From: Alicyclobacillus mali
GTDB taxonomy: Bacteria; Bacillota; Bacilli; Alicyclobacillales; Alicyclobacillaceae
Strand: one strand, 5' to 3'
Assembly (NCBI RefSeq): GCF_017329565.1
Contig: NZ_JAFMTT010000004.1
DNA: 64,000 nucleotides
Shown here: positions 41,212-50,517 of the stretch, piece by piece
How the letters are laid out: each line of letters opens with the position of its first letter
How positions within the stretch are numbered: the stretch's first letter is position 1
Notes under the pieces: generated by a model
The model's database searches: none
What the model was told of the DNA's origin: nothing
Seen by the model: the letters and a program-made list of their open reading frames with translations, nothing else
Translations under genes and position numbers: made by a program

Positions 41212-43155
41212 TCAGAACGCGCCACCGTTCCGCCCGTGCGCTTCAGCGACCAGACGCGCTTCCAGGGTCCGGGCGTGCAGGGTGAGCCGGGCTGTCATGT
41301 CGTAGCGGAGGAAGGGCGTCACCAAATAAATTCCCGGGAACCGCTGCAGAGCCATCTCCACGAGTTCCCGCGCAATGGCCTCTCCCACGGCGGGCGCTTC
41401 TTCCGGTGACGTCTCCCGCATGCGGCGCAGGGCTTCGTCGGACAGCCGAATGCCCGGTACCTGGTGGTGGAGAAACTCCGCATTGCGCAGGCTCGTCAGT
41501 GGCATGATGCCTACGAAGACCGGCACGCCCAGGTCGCGCGTGGCCTCCGCGATAGCCTCCATCAAATCTGCATCGAACACGGGCTGCGTCATCACGAAGT
41601 CCGCGCCCGCCTCGACCTTTCGCTTCAGGCGCTCCGCGGCCTTTTGGAAGTTGTGAACGTGCGGATTGAACGCCGTGCCGATGACAAATCGCGAGGGCTG
41701 CTTGAGCGGCTGGCCCGAGAAACCGATTCCTTCGTTTAACCTGCGCACCATTTTTGTCAGGTCCATGGAGGACACGTCGTAGACGCTCGTGGCCCCTGGC
41801 AGTTCGCCATACCGAGACGGATCTCCCGTCACAAGCAAAACGTTGCGAATTCCGAGTACCGCGAGCCCCATCAGGTGCGACTGCTGCCCGATGAGGTTTC
41901 GATCGCGGCAAGTCACGTGGACGAGCGGCTCGATGTCTCGCTGTTTCAACAGGCTTGCCAGCGCCATGTTGGACACGCGGACCGACCCGAGTGAATTGTC
42001 CGCCATCGTGATGAGATCGGCACCCGCGCGAGCCAGCGCCTCGGCGCCCTCCAAAAACCGACCAATGGACAAGTGCTTCGGCGGGTCCAGTTCGACCACG
42101 ATGGCCTTTCTCTCTTTAGCGATGTCAACCACGCTCATGCCGTCGTGATACACGCCGGCTCCTGATTCGACTGCCACGGTGGTGCGGCGGCTGGCCGCGT
42201 GGACGTGCGCCGGGACGTCGGCATCACCCGATGTCCGTTCGGCGCGCATCAACGCATCGCGAAGCGCACGGATGTACTCAGGCGTCGTTCCACAACAGCC
42301 GCCGAGCCACTGAACGCCAAGTTGCGCAATTCGCAGCATGAGACGGGAAAAATCTTCTGTGTCGCCCGTGTACGCGATCTCGTCTCCCTCCGATCGCTGC
42401 AGAATACCTGCGTTCGGCACCGCCGCGTACGGTCCACCTGCCGTCACACCCGCCTGCTCGTAAGACCGCAAGATGCCGTAAGGTCCAAGCCGGCAATTGA
42501 CTCCTACGACATCAGCACCCGCTTCCCTGATGCGCCGGAACGCGTGCGCGAGGGGGACACCGTCGCGCGTCACACCAATTTCCTCTGGCGACAGGTTGAC
42601 CACCAAAGGAAGATCCCCGAGAATCGGGCGGACGGCCGCGATCGCTACGAGTGCCTCCTCCAGATCCGGGAACGTCTCCAGGACCAAACCGTCGATACCC
42701 GCGCCGACGAGCGCTTCTGCCTGTTCCGCGTACACGCGGGCAAGCACGTCGCGCTCTTCATCTTGAAGAAGAGCGCCGTAGCGATATCCCCCCATCGCAG
42801 GGCCCATGGTGCCGTACACGCTCGCTTGATCGCGGGCGGCAGATCGCGCAATCTCAACACCTCGCCGGTTCAGGCCAAGAACGTCCACGTGCAAACCGTG
42901 ACGCTCCAGCGCCAACCGATTGCCCATGAACGTGTTGGTCTGCACCACCGTGCACCCCGCTTCGACGTACCGACGGTGCACACGGGCGACAAGATCGGGC
43001 GAAGTCAGGTTGAGCTGCTCGACGGGGGTGCCGATGGGAACGCCCAATTGGTGCATGTAAGTCGACATGGCCCCGTCGAATAGGACGTACGCGCCAAGCG
43101 GGCCCTCCACGTCCCGCGGCGGACGACGCCACTGGCGCCACACTGCATCGCTCAT
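41212..43155 (-). CDS. yitJ: Bifunctional homocysteine S-methyltransferase / methylenetetrahydrofolate reductase (YitJ type)
   Basis: A 647-residue fusion. The N-terminal half (about 20-310) is a betaine/homocysteine methyltransferase barrel with zinc-binding Cys in VNCRLGP and GGCCGTTPEYI. The C-terminal half (about 350-640) is a methylene-THF reductase barrel with VELDPPKH, LVHVTCRDRN, NVLLVTGDP and ADFVMTQPVFD. The same fusion occurs in B. subtilis YitJ, where a SAM riboswitch lies upstream; I found no SAM-I elements in the 140 bp upstream here. GAGAGGAAG precedes the ATG. Confidence 0.92.
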   Translation of the reverse strand: MSDAVWRQWRRPPRDVEGPLGAYVLFDGAMSTYMHQLGVPIGTPVEQLNLTSPDLVARVHRRYVEAGCTVVQTNTFMGNRLALERHGLHVDVLGLNRRGVEIARSAARDQASVYGTMGPAMGGYRYGALLQDEERDVLARVYAEQAEALVGAGIDGLVLETFPDLEEALVAIAAVRPILGDLPLVVNLSPEEIGVTRDGVPLAHAFRRIREAGADVVGVNCRLGPYGILRSYEQAGVTAGGPYAAVPNAGILQRSEGDEIAYTGDTEDFSRLMLRIAQLGVQWLGGCCGTTPEYIRALRDALMRAERTSGDADVPAHVHAASRRTTVAVESGAGVYHDGMSVVDIAKERKAIVVELDPPKHLSIGRFLEGAEALARAGADLITMADNSLGSVRVSNMALASLLKQRDIEPLVHVTCRDRNLIGQQSHLMGLAVLGIRNVLLVTGDPSRYGELPGATSVYDVSSMDLTKMVRRLNEGIGFSGQPLKQPSRFVIGTAFNPHVHNFQKAAERLKRKVEAGADFVMTQPVFDADLMEAIAEATRDLGVPVFVGIMPLTSLRNAEFLHHQVPGIRLSDEALRRMRETSPEEAPAVGEAIARELVEMALQRFPGIYLVTPFLRYDMTARLTLHARTLEARLVAEAHGRNGGAF

Positions 43156-43249
43156 CGGAATTCTTCCTCTCGTTCACGCGATAGATGAAAGGTTTGCGAG
43201 ATTTTCGACATTGTAACACACGCCAGCGGCGCAGGTTCAACGAAAGCCG

Positions 43250-43279
43250 AAAAAAGGCGATCCGCCGATGCGGACCGCC
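43250..43279 (-). terminator. Terminator between the small ORF and yitJ
   Basis: Minus strand: 10-bp stem GGCGGTCCGC/GCGGATCGCC (one G-T pair), CGAT-type loop of 4, then TTTTTT. It ends the transcript that includes the small gene at 43297 and possibly glyQS. Confidence 0.85.
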
Positions 43280-43296
43280 CAGGGTGTGGGTGTTTC

Positions 43297-43488
43297 TCAC
43301 CCGTTCGACTGCCTCTTGCCGTGAGGCACATTCGCCCGGTGATATGCCTTCCAGGGAACCACCGCATCCAACCGCGAACCGATCATCTGGTTGCGCCGCT
43401 CCACGAACGTCTCCACCTCGTGATTGTGGCTGAGCGCACCCACAAACGTGAAGTCGTCGTTGTGATGTTGCGTGTGTTCACCTGACAT
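43297..43488 (-). CDS. Small hypothetical protein
   Basis: A 63-residue protein from ATG 43488 (GGGGG about 9-10 nt upstream), or 66 residues from the in-frame GTG at 43497. It is hydrophilic and His-rich (HTQHHND, LSHNHEVETFVERRNQMIG) and has no membrane segment or motif I recognise. It sits 50 nt after glyQS and directly before a strong terminator, which supports its being a real gene. Function unknown. Confidence 0.55.
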   Translation of the reverse strand: MSGEHTQHHNDDFTFVGALSHNHEVETFVERRNQMIGSRLDAVVPWKAYHRANVPHGKRQSNG

Positions 43489-43537
43489 CTGGCCCACCCC
43501 CGGCTTAGCATGGCACCATCATGCCAGCTTCATGCCC

Positions 43538-44932
43538 TCACCACGACGCGCCAGACGACTGCAGCTGTTGATCCAGCCACGAGCGCACGCTTGCAATAGG
43601 CACTCTCACCTGTTCCATGGAATCGCGCATCCGGATAGTGACCTGTCCGTCCGATTCCGACTCGAAGTCGTAGGTCACGCAGAAAGGTGTTCCGATCTCG
43701 TCCTGCCTACGGTATCGCTTGCCGATGGACCCGGTCTCGTCGTAATCCGCGCTGTACGCCTTCGCCAAGTCGAGGTAGAGGCGATGTGCAGGCTCGTTCA
43801 GCTTCTTGGAAAGCGGCAATATCGCCACCTGATACGGCGCGAGCTTAGGGTGCAGCCGAAGCACCACGCGCGTGTCTCCCTCCGCCACTTCTTCCTCATC
43901 GTAGGCGTCGGCGAACAGCGCAAGGAAGAGGCGATCCGCGCCGATCGACGGCTCAATACAGTAGGGAATGAACGGCTCCCGCCCTTCCTCCTGCACCATC
44001 ATGTTCTCGCCTGAATGGGCCTGGTGTGCTTTGAGGTCGTAATCAGTTCGATTGGCGACCCCAAGAAGTTCTCCCCAGCCGAACGGGAAATGATACTCGA
44101 TGTCCGTCGTCGCCTTGCTGTAGTGTGACAATTGCTCCTTGGCGTGGTCGCGATACCTCAGGTTGTCCGGCTTGATACCCAATGAAAGCAGCCAATCCAT
44201 GCACGTCTTTCGCCAGTATGCAAACCAGTTCTCATCATCGCCCGGTGCGCAGAAAAACTCGATCTCCATCTGTTCGAATTCGCGCGTGCGGAAAATGAAA
44301 TTGCCGGGGGTGATTTCGTTGCGAAAGCTCTTGCCGAACTGACCAATGCCAAACGGCAGCTTTTTGCGCATGGTTCTCTGCACGTTTTTGAAATTCACGA
44401 AGATACCCTGCGCGGTCTCAGGGCGCAGGTACACCTCGTTCGCCGCGTCCTCCGTCACGCCCTGAAACGTGCGGAACATCATGTTGAACTGCCGGACATT
44501 CGTAAAATCGCGCGCCCCGCAGTTGGGACATGCAATCTGGAGTTCTTCCATCAGCCTCTCCATCTCCGCAAACGGCAGCCCGTCCACGACCAGGGTCTTT
44601 CCTTGCGCCTCAGCCGCCTCTTCAATCAACTTGTCGGCGCGAAACCTGGCCTTGCACTGACGGCAATCCACCATCGGATCGTGGAAGTTCGCCACATGTC
44701 CGGACGCGACCCAAACCTGCTTGTTCATCAGGATGGCCGAATCCAGGCCGACATTCAGCGGATTTTGCTCGATGAAAAATCGCCACCATGCGCGCTTCAG
44801 GTTGTGCTTCACCTGCGCGCCGAGCGGCCCGTAATCCCATGTGTTGGCCAGTCCGCCGTAGATCTCGGAACCAGGGAAAATAAAGCCGCGCCGCTTCGCG
44901 AGCGACACCAATGTATCCATCGTCACCTGCAT
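43538..44932 (-). CDS. glyQS: Glycine-tRNA ligase (GlyQS, dimeric type)
   Basis: A 464-residue class II synthetase of the archaeal/eukaryotic-like dimeric type found in some Firmicutes. Visible motifs: GGLANTWDYGPLG near the N-terminus, FRNEITPGNFIFRTREFEQMEIEFF (motif 2 region), EPSIGADRLFLAL (motif 3 Gly-x-Asp-Arg) and a C-terminal anticodon-binding domain from about 355. The ATG at 44932 has AGGAGG 8 nt upstream; an upstream extension of the open frame to 45250 has no homology and overlaps the divergent gene. No T-box leader is visible. Confidence 0.95.
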   Translation of the reverse strand: MQVTMDTLVSLAKRRGFIFPGSEIYGGLANTWDYGPLGAQVKHNLKRAWWRFFIEQNPLNVGLDSAILMNKQVWVASGHVANFHDPMVDCRQCKARFRADKLIEEAAEAQGKTLVVDGLPFAEMERLMEELQIACPNCGARDFTNVRQFNMMFRTFQGVTEDAANEVYLRPETAQGIFVNFKNVQRTMRKKLPFGIGQFGKSFRNEITPGNFIFRTREFEQMEIEFFCAPGDDENWFAYWRKTCMDWLLSLGIKPDNLRYRDHAKEQLSHYSKATTDIEYHFPFGWGELLGVANRTDYDLKAHQAHSGENMMVQEEGREPFIPYCIEPSIGADRLFLALFADAYDEEEVAEGDTRVVLRLHPKLAPYQVAILPLSKKLNEPAHRLYLDLAKAYSADYDETGSIGKRYRRQDEIGTPFCVTYDFESESDGQVTIRMRDSMEQVRVPIASVRSWLDQQLQSSGASW

Positions 44933-45098
44933 CGACTGTTCCTCCTGCTCGTCCTCAATATGGCTATGATAGCCGAGCCTGGCGCGTGCGCGCAATGGAG
45001 CGCGTTCGCTGTGCCTATTTTGGCAAGGTGTTGTGTATAATGAAACTCCGACTGGTCTGATACCGGCGCGAGCGGTCGCAGCATGGGGGGAGTTGTTC

Positions 45099-45890
45099 GT
45101 GAAGACCAAGCAACGCGTCAAGATGGTGTTTCTCGACATCGACGGAACGCTGTTTGTGAACGGCCGGATCGTGCCAAAAAGCGCCGCGGCGGTCGCCAAA
45201 CTGATTGAAAACCAGATTCCCGTCGCGGTGTGCACGGGGCGCAGCGTCATCCACGCTCAGCACGTGCAGGCGTCACTCGGCATCCCTTACGGCATCTATT
45301 TCAACGGCGGTTTGGTGAAGGCAGGAGAACGAGAGATCTTTTCTCTTCCTTTCTCGCGTGACGTGGTTCGAGGAATCCTGGAAGCGGCGGAGCGCCGTGG
45401 CATCCAGGCCATCATTCATACGCACGATCACGCCTTCAGCCTGCGCCCGATTCCCGCCGAATACCTGCCGGTCCTCGCGTCTTATGATTTCCCACCCATT
45501 GTGTGCGAACCGACAATGGCCGAACGATTGGATGATATTGGCGTGTTTCAGTTGAACGCGTTCATGACGGCCGAGTGGGATGACGTGTTCGAGCGCGAGT
45601 TTCCCGAATGCTATGTGTACCGGTGGCACGAACGGGCCGTCGACTTTCAGCGGCGCAAATCGGATAAGTCCATCGGTGCGCTGCATCTTCTCTCGCACCT
45701 GGGCATCGCACCTGAAGATGCCGTGCACATCGGCGACGGAGGCAACGACATCGGTATGTTTCGCACGATGGGTTACTCCTACGCCATGGGCAACGCAAGC
45801 GACGACGTCAAGCGCGCGGCCAAACGCGTCACCTCGCGCGCCGATGAGGGCGGCGTCGCGGACGCGCTGGCAGAGTTGGGTCTCGTCTGA
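45099..45890 (+). CDS. HAD-superfamily (Cof-type) phosphatase
   Basis: A 263-residue HAD hydrolase with a type IIB cap. Motif I is FLDIDGTLF (Asp nucleophile), motif II is VCTGRS, motif III uses Lys near KSIGALHLLSHLG, and motif IV is HIGDGGNDIGMF. Cof-type enzymes dephosphorylate sugar phosphates, FMN or pyridoxal phosphate. I chose GTG 45099 with GGGGGGAG about 6 nt upstream; the longer frame from 45033 covers the promoter region, where a TATAAT is visible at about 45035. It is divergent from glyQS. Confidence 0.9.
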   Translation: MKTKQRVKMVFLDIDGTLFVNGRIVPKSAAAVAKLIENQIPVAVCTGRSVIHAQHVQASLGIPYGIYFNGGLVKAGEREIFSLPFSRDVVRGILEAAERRGIQAIIHTHDHAFSLRPIPAEYLPVLASYDFPPIVCEPTMAERLDDIGVFQLNAFMTAEWDDVFEREFPECYVYRWHERAVDFQRRKSDKSIGALHLLSHLGIAPEDAVHIGDGGNDIGMFRTMGYSYAMGNASDDVKRAAKRVTSRADEGGVADALAELGLV

Positions 45891-45906
45891 CCCGTATCGT
45901 CAACTC

Positions 45907-45946
45907 CGAACACCTGTTTGCACCCCGGGGCTTCACGTGGTAGAAT
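45907..45946 (+). promoter_or_regulatory. lexA promoter with SOS (LexA) box
   Basis: CGAAC-ACCT-GTTTG (45907-45920) matches the Bacillus LexA consensus CGAACrnryGTTYG. It overlaps the -35 hexamer TTGCAC (45918-45923), followed after 17 bp by TAGAAT (45941-45946). LexA would thus repress its own promoter. Confidence 0.93.
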
Positions 45947-45968
45947 GAGGCCGAAGGGAGTGGGGACG

Positions 45969-46577
45969 GTGAGCGGTCTCACGGCTCGTCAACGCGCAAT
46001 TCTCGAGTTTATCCGAAAAAACATCCGCGAAAAAGGATATCCTCCCTCGGTGCGAGAGATCGGCGAAGCGGTCGGTTTGGCATCGAGTTCGACAGTTCAT
46101 GGTCACCTCGAGCGTCTGCAACAAAAGGGTTATTTGCGTCGAGATCCGACGAAACCGAGGGCATTGGAACTCCTGGTGGACGACGAAGAGCCAGGGGACG
46201 TCGTTCTCGCCCCCATTGTCGGCCGTGTGACGGCGGGACTTCCCATTGCAGCACTGGAAGACATTGAGGGCTATCTGCCTCTGCCGCGCGATTTTGCGAA
46301 GGCGGATCAAGTCTTTGCGCTGCGCGTAATCGGCGACAGCATGATCAACGCGGGCATTTACGACGGGGACTTGGCCATCGTGCGCCGGCAGACGTCCGCT
46401 GACAACGGCGACATCGTCGTGGCCATGACCGACGAAGATGAGGCCACCGTCAAGCGGTTTTATCGCGAGGACGGCCGCGTGCGCCTTCAACCGGAAAACG
46501 ACGAGATGCCGGCCCTCTACTTTCCCAAAGTGACCGTTCTGGGCAAGGTCATCGGCATCTTTCGCCATATTCGATAG
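45969..46577 (+). CDS. lexA: LexA repressor
   Basis: A 202-residue LexA. The winged helix (residues 1-65) contains PPSVREIGEAVGLASSSTVHGHLERL. The self-cleavage site is Ala89-Gly90 (RVTAGLP), with catalytic Ser124 (GDSMINAGI) and Lys162 (ATVKRF). The start is GTG 45969, with AAGGGAG 8 nt upstream, which puts the promoter and SOS box outside the gene. It is a single-gene unit convergent with the uronate transporter gene. Confidence 0.97.
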   Translation: MSGLTARQRAILEFIRKNIREKGYPPSVREIGEAVGLASSSTVHGHLERLQQKGYLRRDPTKPRALELLVDDEEPGDVVLAPIVGRVTAGLPIAALEDIEGYLPLPRDFAKADQVFALRVIGDSMINAGIYDGDLAIVRRQTSADNGDIVVAMTDEDEATVKRFYREDGRVRLQPENDEMPALYFPKVTVLGKVIGIFRHIR

Positions 46578-46583
46578 AAATAA

Positions 46584-46619
46584 AAACATGCGGCGCAAGC
46601 CTGTTTCGCTTCGCCGCAT
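46584..46619. terminator. Terminator between lexA and the uronate operon
   Basis: Arms ATGCGGCG (46588-46595) and CGCCGCAT (46612-46619), extended by AAG/CTT. The A-rich left flank gives a T-run for the minus strand, so it can end the MFS gene as well as lexA. Confidence 0.75.
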
Positions 46620-46666
46620 TTCCAGAACACCTCTTTCAGACCAGGCAAACACGTTGGCTCAGGCGT

Positions 46667-48067
46667 TCACAGCGTGCGCCCCCGCTCCGACTGCAGCCAA
46701 TCGCTTTGAATGTTCTCCATCGTCTTTTTACTCGTCTCCGGCACGGCGCGCTGCATGAAGACGGCCATGGCGACGCAAAACACCGCAAAGATCCAAAATG
46801 TCCACGTTCCGCCGATGGCTTGCAGTAGAATCGGGAAAAATTGCGCCACGAGGTACGTGGCGAACCACAGCGCGAAAGACGCGATAGCCATCGCACGGCC
46901 GCGGATGGCGGTGGGATAAATCTCCGACAGCACAATCCAGACGCCTCCGCCCCAGGACAACTCGTAGGCAATGGTGTGCGCAAAGACGAGCGCGAGCACC
47001 AGCCACGTGATCATATGAGGCAAGGAGAAAGCGATGCCGAGAATGACGAGAAAGAGCGCCATGAGCCCGCCGTTCCATACAAGCAACCGCTTTCGTCCGA
47101 CGCGATCGACGATGATCATGAGCACAATGACGAAGATAACCTTGATGGCACCAATCCATACCGTGTCGTAGAAGGACGCATTGGTCCCAGCGCCAGCTGC
47201 CTTGAAGATCATCGGCGCATAATAACCCACGGCATTTGTGCCGGTAAACTGCTGAAAGATGGCGAGCACGACCCCGATACCCAGCGCCTTGCGAATGCCC
47301 GGGCGGGACAGTTCCTGAAACAGCGAATCCGGAACCACCTCGAGCGACTTCCGGATTTCATTTGCGTCAAAGCTTGCCCGCTCGGGACCACTCACGCGTT
47401 CGAGAATCGAAAGAGCCTGCGCCTCGCGCCCGCGCTTCATCAGGTACCTTGGGCTTTCGGGCACGAAGAACAGCAGTGCAAAGAAAATCACTGCGGGAAT
47501 CACGCCCATGGCGAACATCCAGCGCCAGCCCGTAGTCTGGTTCCAAGCCGCTGTGTGCGAACTGACGATGGCAGCGTTGACAAAATACACGATGAAAATT
47601 CCAGACACGATAGCCAATTGGTTCGAACCAACCAACCGCCCTCGGATCCGGGGCGGCGCAATCTCGGCGATGTAAAGCGGCGACAACAGCGACGCCAAAC
47701 CGATGCCCACGCCTCCGATAAATCGTCCGAGCACCAGAACGCCGACGCTCGGCGTGAAAGCCGAGATCAAACTCGAGGCGATAAAGATGATGCCAGCGAC
47801 CGAGAGCGCTTTCTTTCTGCCGATGGCGTCGCCGAGAAAACCCGCGATGAGGACGCCGAGCATGGCGCCGAGATCGATGCTACTTGACACGAGTCCGGTG
47901 GTGGCGGCACTCATGTGAAACTCGGTTTTCAAAAACTCGTTTGCCCCTGCGATCACGCCGGTGTCGTAACCGAAGAGAAGCCCGCCGAGCGATGCAATGA
48001 CGACGACTGTCACGACATAGCTCAGATTCGGCCGATATTCTACCTGAGTGACTTCTGTCTGCATCAA
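46667..48067 (-). CDS. Sugar porter family MFS transporter
   Basis: A 466-residue MFS protein with twelve segments and the sugar-porter signatures GYDTGVIAGA (helix 1), RFIGGVGIGLASLLSPLYIAEIAPPRIRGRLVG, PESPRYLMKRGR at the end of helix 6, QQFTGTNAVGYYAP and PTAIRGRAMAI. It is the last gene of the hexuronate operon and is probably the importer for galacturonate, glucuronate or a related sugar acid. The start may be TTG 48067 (GGAGG 9 nt upstream) or the ATG immediately after it. Confidence 0.9.
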   Translation of the reverse strand: MMQTEVTQVEYRPNLSYVVTVVVIASLGGLLFGYDTGVIAGANEFLKTEFHMSAATTGLVSSSIDLGAMLGVLIAGFLGDAIGRKKALSVAGIIFIASSLISAFTPSVGVLVLGRFIGGVGIGLASLLSPLYIAEIAPPRIRGRLVGSNQLAIVSGIFIVYFVNAAIVSSHTAAWNQTTGWRWMFAMGVIPAVIFFALLFFVPESPRYLMKRGREAQALSILERVSGPERASFDANEIRKSLEVVPDSLFQELSRPGIRKALGIGVVLAIFQQFTGTNAVGYYAPMIFKAAGAGTNASFYDTVWIGAIKVIFVIVLMIIVDRVGRKRLLVWNGGLMALFLVILGIAFSLPHMITWLVLALVFAHTIAYELSWGGGVWIVLSEIYPTAIRGRAMAIASFALWFATYLVAQFFPILLQAIGGTWTFWIFAVFCVAMAVFMQRAVPETSKKTMENIQSDWLQSERGRTL

Positions 48068-48171
48068 GTTCGGTCACCTCCTGAGTGCATGTTGCAAGGG
48101 AGACCATCTCTTGGTTCCCTGTTGTTCAGCGCAACGGACAGTCAGACCATGCTTATCACCCCGTGTCGCTT

Positions 48172-48187
48172 GGCTCACCTCCTTTCC
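48172..48187 (-). promoter_or_regulatory. Strong Shine-Dalgarno sequence without a gene
   Basis: The minus strand carries GGAAAGGAGGTGAGCC, nearly complementary to the 16S 3' end, 28 nt after the uxaB stop. No credible start and reading frame follows at normal spacing. It lies in the 147-bp gap between uxaB and the transporter gene and may be a relic. Confidence 0.4.
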
Positions 48188-48214
48188 GCTGGCAGCTTGG
48201 GTGGCCCGTTTACT

Positions 48215-49651
48215 TCACAAGGAAGCGATGGCTTCGACCGGACCGCGGCTGAGCGCCGTGGCCACAAACCTCACCCAACCGTCGAGCACGCCGGGTACCT
48301 CCGTCAGATCCGCGGACCAGAGTTCCGCGTCGGACAAAATGGCCCGCGCCGAGCCCTCAAGGTCCTCCTGCCACAGACTCATCAGCCGATCCGCGGCCGG
48401 ATCCGACGCTGCCACGTCCCTCATGCCAGGGCGATAGGCCAAGCTCACCGCCGCGATGGCCGCCGTGAGCCTGCGTGCTTCGCCCAGCCGCTCCACCGCG
48501 TCGAGGAGCGTAGGCACAAGCCGGATGCGCGCCTTCGAGATGGCATTGGTGGCAATGGAGCGCAGCTTGTGCTCTAGGTATGGATTTTGAAACCGCTCGA
48601 GCACGTCACGGGCGAATGCTCGCAACATCTCCGGCCGGGTCACACGAGACTCGGTGGCCGGCACAATTTCGTCCTGCACAAGTTGGTGGACGAACTGTGA
48701 AAGCGTTGGGTGTTGCATCACCTCGAGCACCGTCTCAAGACCTGCCATGAGGCCCAAGTTGGCCAGCGCCGTGTGTGTGCCATTCAGCGCCCGAAGCTTT
48801 TGCAAGCGAAAGTCGCGGATATCGTCCGCGTAGTGAACGTTGAGGCCGACCTCCGCAAACGGCCACAGCGCCTTCAACCGCTCACTCCCCCGAATGGCAA
48901 ACAGGTAGTACGGCTCGACCGTCACCGCCAGCGCGTCTTCATACGGCAGCGGCGGATGGCCTGCGTACGGCGTTACAATCCGATCGACAAGCGTGTCGCA
49001 GAACTCGACGCGATCGCGTAGCCATCGATAGAAGTCGTCTTCAAGTCCCCAATCTGCCGCATGCCGTTCGACGATGGAGCGCAGCTGCTGACCGTTGTCG
49101 TCGATGAGCTCGCACGGGACCACAACCATTCGTCCCGCCTCCTGCCATCCGAGCGCGCGATAGCGCTCGTACAGACACTGGGCGAGCTTGGCTGGATAAG
49201 TGGCCGGTGGAGCCTCCGACGATGGCCGGGGCACGGGCTCATACCGCACGCCGAGCTCCGTGGTGTTGGACAGGGCGATCTCGACATGCGGATCCCGCGC
49301 CAATTGCAGCACTTGCGACCATTCGCAGGTGGAGTCGAATGCGCGGGCCACGGACGTGACAAGCTCCGCATGTTCCACGGGGTTCCCGTCCTGAAGGCCG
49401 CGCACCGTCACGGTGTATAGTCCTTCCTGCTCCTGAAACTGATGAATGTGATGTGTGCCGCTCGGCCGCGGATTCACCACGGCAATCCGCCCTTGAAACG
49501 CTCCGGACTCATTCAGGCGGTGGACAAGCCAGTCGACGAAGCCTCTCAGAAAGATACCTTCGCCGATTTGAATGACCCGGATGGGCATGGCCCGCGCGCG
49601 CTCAAAGCTCGCGCGAGCTTCACCGTCCAATGCGCCTGCGTGTAACCGCAT
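48215..49651 (-). CDS. uxaB: Tagaturonate (altronate) reductase
   Basis: A 478-residue member of the polyol-specific long-chain dehydrogenase (mannitol dehydrogenase) family. It has an N-terminal Rossmann region with VIQIGEGIFLRGFVDWLVHRLN and the central family Lys region LRALNGTHTALANLGLMAG. In the uronate pathway it reduces tagaturonate to altronate with NADH. It is downstream of uxaA and iolB, and AGGAG precedes the ATG by about 9 nt. The choice of UxaB over the fructuronate reductase UxuB follows from linkage to altronate dehydratase. Confidence 0.92.
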   Translation of the reverse strand: MRLHAGALDGEARASFERARAMPIRVIQIGEGIFLRGFVDWLVHRLNESGAFQGRIAVVNPRPSGTHHIHQFQEQEGLYTVTVRGLQDGNPVEHAELVTSVARAFDSTCEWSQVLQLARDPHVEIALSNTTELGVRYEPVPRPSSEAPPATYPAKLAQCLYERYRALGWQEAGRMVVVPCELIDDNGQQLRSIVERHAADWGLEDDFYRWLRDRVEFCDTLVDRIVTPYAGHPPLPYEDALAVTVEPYYLFAIRGSERLKALWPFAEVGLNVHYADDIRDFRLQKLRALNGTHTALANLGLMAGLETVLEVMQHPTLSQFVHQLVQDEIVPATESRVTRPEMLRAFARDVLERFQNPYLEHKLRSIATNAISKARIRLVPTLLDAVERLGEARRLTAAIAAVSLAYRPGMRDVAASDPAADRLMSLWQEDLEGSARAILSDAELWSADLTEVPGVLDGWVRFVATALSRGPVEAIASL

Positions 49652-49682
49652 TTTCTCGTCTCCTCACGGAAAGATCCGAAAC

Positions 49683-50501
49683 TTAATCCCACGAGCGCTC
49701 GCGGATCCAGGCGTGAGCCGGATCGTCGTGCGGGATCATCACGCGATCCACGGGTCCCGCCATGAGCCACAGGTAGTACAGTTGATAGCCGCCAGCGGCG
49801 CAGACGGGGTGATACCCGCGCGGAATCATGAACGCGTCGCCATGTTTCACTCGGTACGTTTCATCGATGGAGCCATCCGACGTGTAGATGGACTGCAGCC
49901 CAAAACCGCTAGACGGGTTCAGTTGATAGAAGTAAATCTCCTCCATGAGCGCCTCGACGCCTGGAATATAGTCGTCGTGTTTATGCGGCGGGTAACTCGA
50001 CCAGTTGCCCGGCGGGTTGAACGTCTCGCCGACGATAATCCGGTGGACCCGGCCCTCCGCCTGCTGCACGACGATGTCGTGGACCTTGCGTTCGAAGTTG
50101 GCCTGCCCAACGGTTTTCACCACGACGTCGTCGGGCGTGACCACAAACGGCTCGTGCGCTTCCTCCGCAACTGCCTGGCAGACCGCGACCTCGAGCGCCG
50201 CGTCGCCCACGTTTTCCACCCGAAACGTTTGGCCGACTGGCACGTACACCGCCGTCGCCTGGGCTGCGAAGACGTTCGGCCGATCGTATGGCCCAAAGGT
50301 GTGATGGCCAATCGACACGCGCATCGAACCCGACAGGAGGACCAGGACGACCTCTCGGCCCTCAAACACCGCCTCATGTGCTTCGCCCCGACCGAGCCGC
50401 AACAGGCCGAACGAAATCCATTTCAAACCGGCCTCGTTCTGTTGAGAAACCAGCTCGTGATAACCGTTTTCCGCCTTGCCTCGCACCAGATACATGCTCA
50501 T
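49683..50501 (-). CDS. IolB-family (5-deoxy-glucuronate isomerase) protein
   Basis: A 272-residue bicupin of the KduI/IolB family. Metal-binding cupin residues are visible in PPGNWSSYPPHKHDDYIPGVEALMEEIYFYQL (His, His, Glu) and GDAFMIPRGYHPVCAAGGYQLYYLWLMAGP, the IolB signature. IolB normally converts 5-deoxy-glucuronate to 5-keto-2-deoxygluconate in inositol breakdown, yet no other iol gene is nearby. Its position between uxaA and uxaB suggests it isomerises a hexuronate. The start is ATG 50501 or, with a better-spaced GGAGG, ATG 50495. Confidence 0.88.
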   Translation of the reverse strand: MSMYLVRGKAENGYHELVSQQNEAGLKWISFGLLRLGRGEAHEAVFEGREVVLVLLSGSMRVSIGHHTFGPYDRPNVFAAQATAVYVPVGQTFRVENVGDAALEVAVCQAVAEEAHEPFVVTPDDVVVKTVGQANFERKVHDIVVQQAEGRVHRIIVGETFNPPGNWSSYPPHKHDDYIPGVEALMEEIYFYQLNPSSGFGLQSIYTSDGSIDETYRVKHGDAFMIPRGYHPVCAAGGYQLYYLWLMAGPVDRVMIPHDDPAHAWIRERSWD

Positions 50502-50517
50502 CCAACCTCCGCTTCGC

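Noticed and set aside
43156..43296. Possible SAM riboswitch upstream of yitJ
   Set aside because: Only about 140 bp is available, mostly occupied by the terminator of the preceding gene; SAM-I core elements are not seen.
44933..45098. Possible T-box leader of glyQS
   Set aside because: The leader is too short and no T-box sequence (TGGNACCGCG) or terminator is present.
44933..45250. N-terminal extension of glyQS
   Set aside because: The extra 106 codons have no resemblance to GlyRS, overlap the divergent HAD gene and its promoter, and a good AGGAGG sits before ATG 44932.
47880..48107. Short open frame overlapping the start of the MFS gene on the same strand
   Set aside because: Alternate-frame shadow of the transporter N-terminus with no membrane segment or motif.
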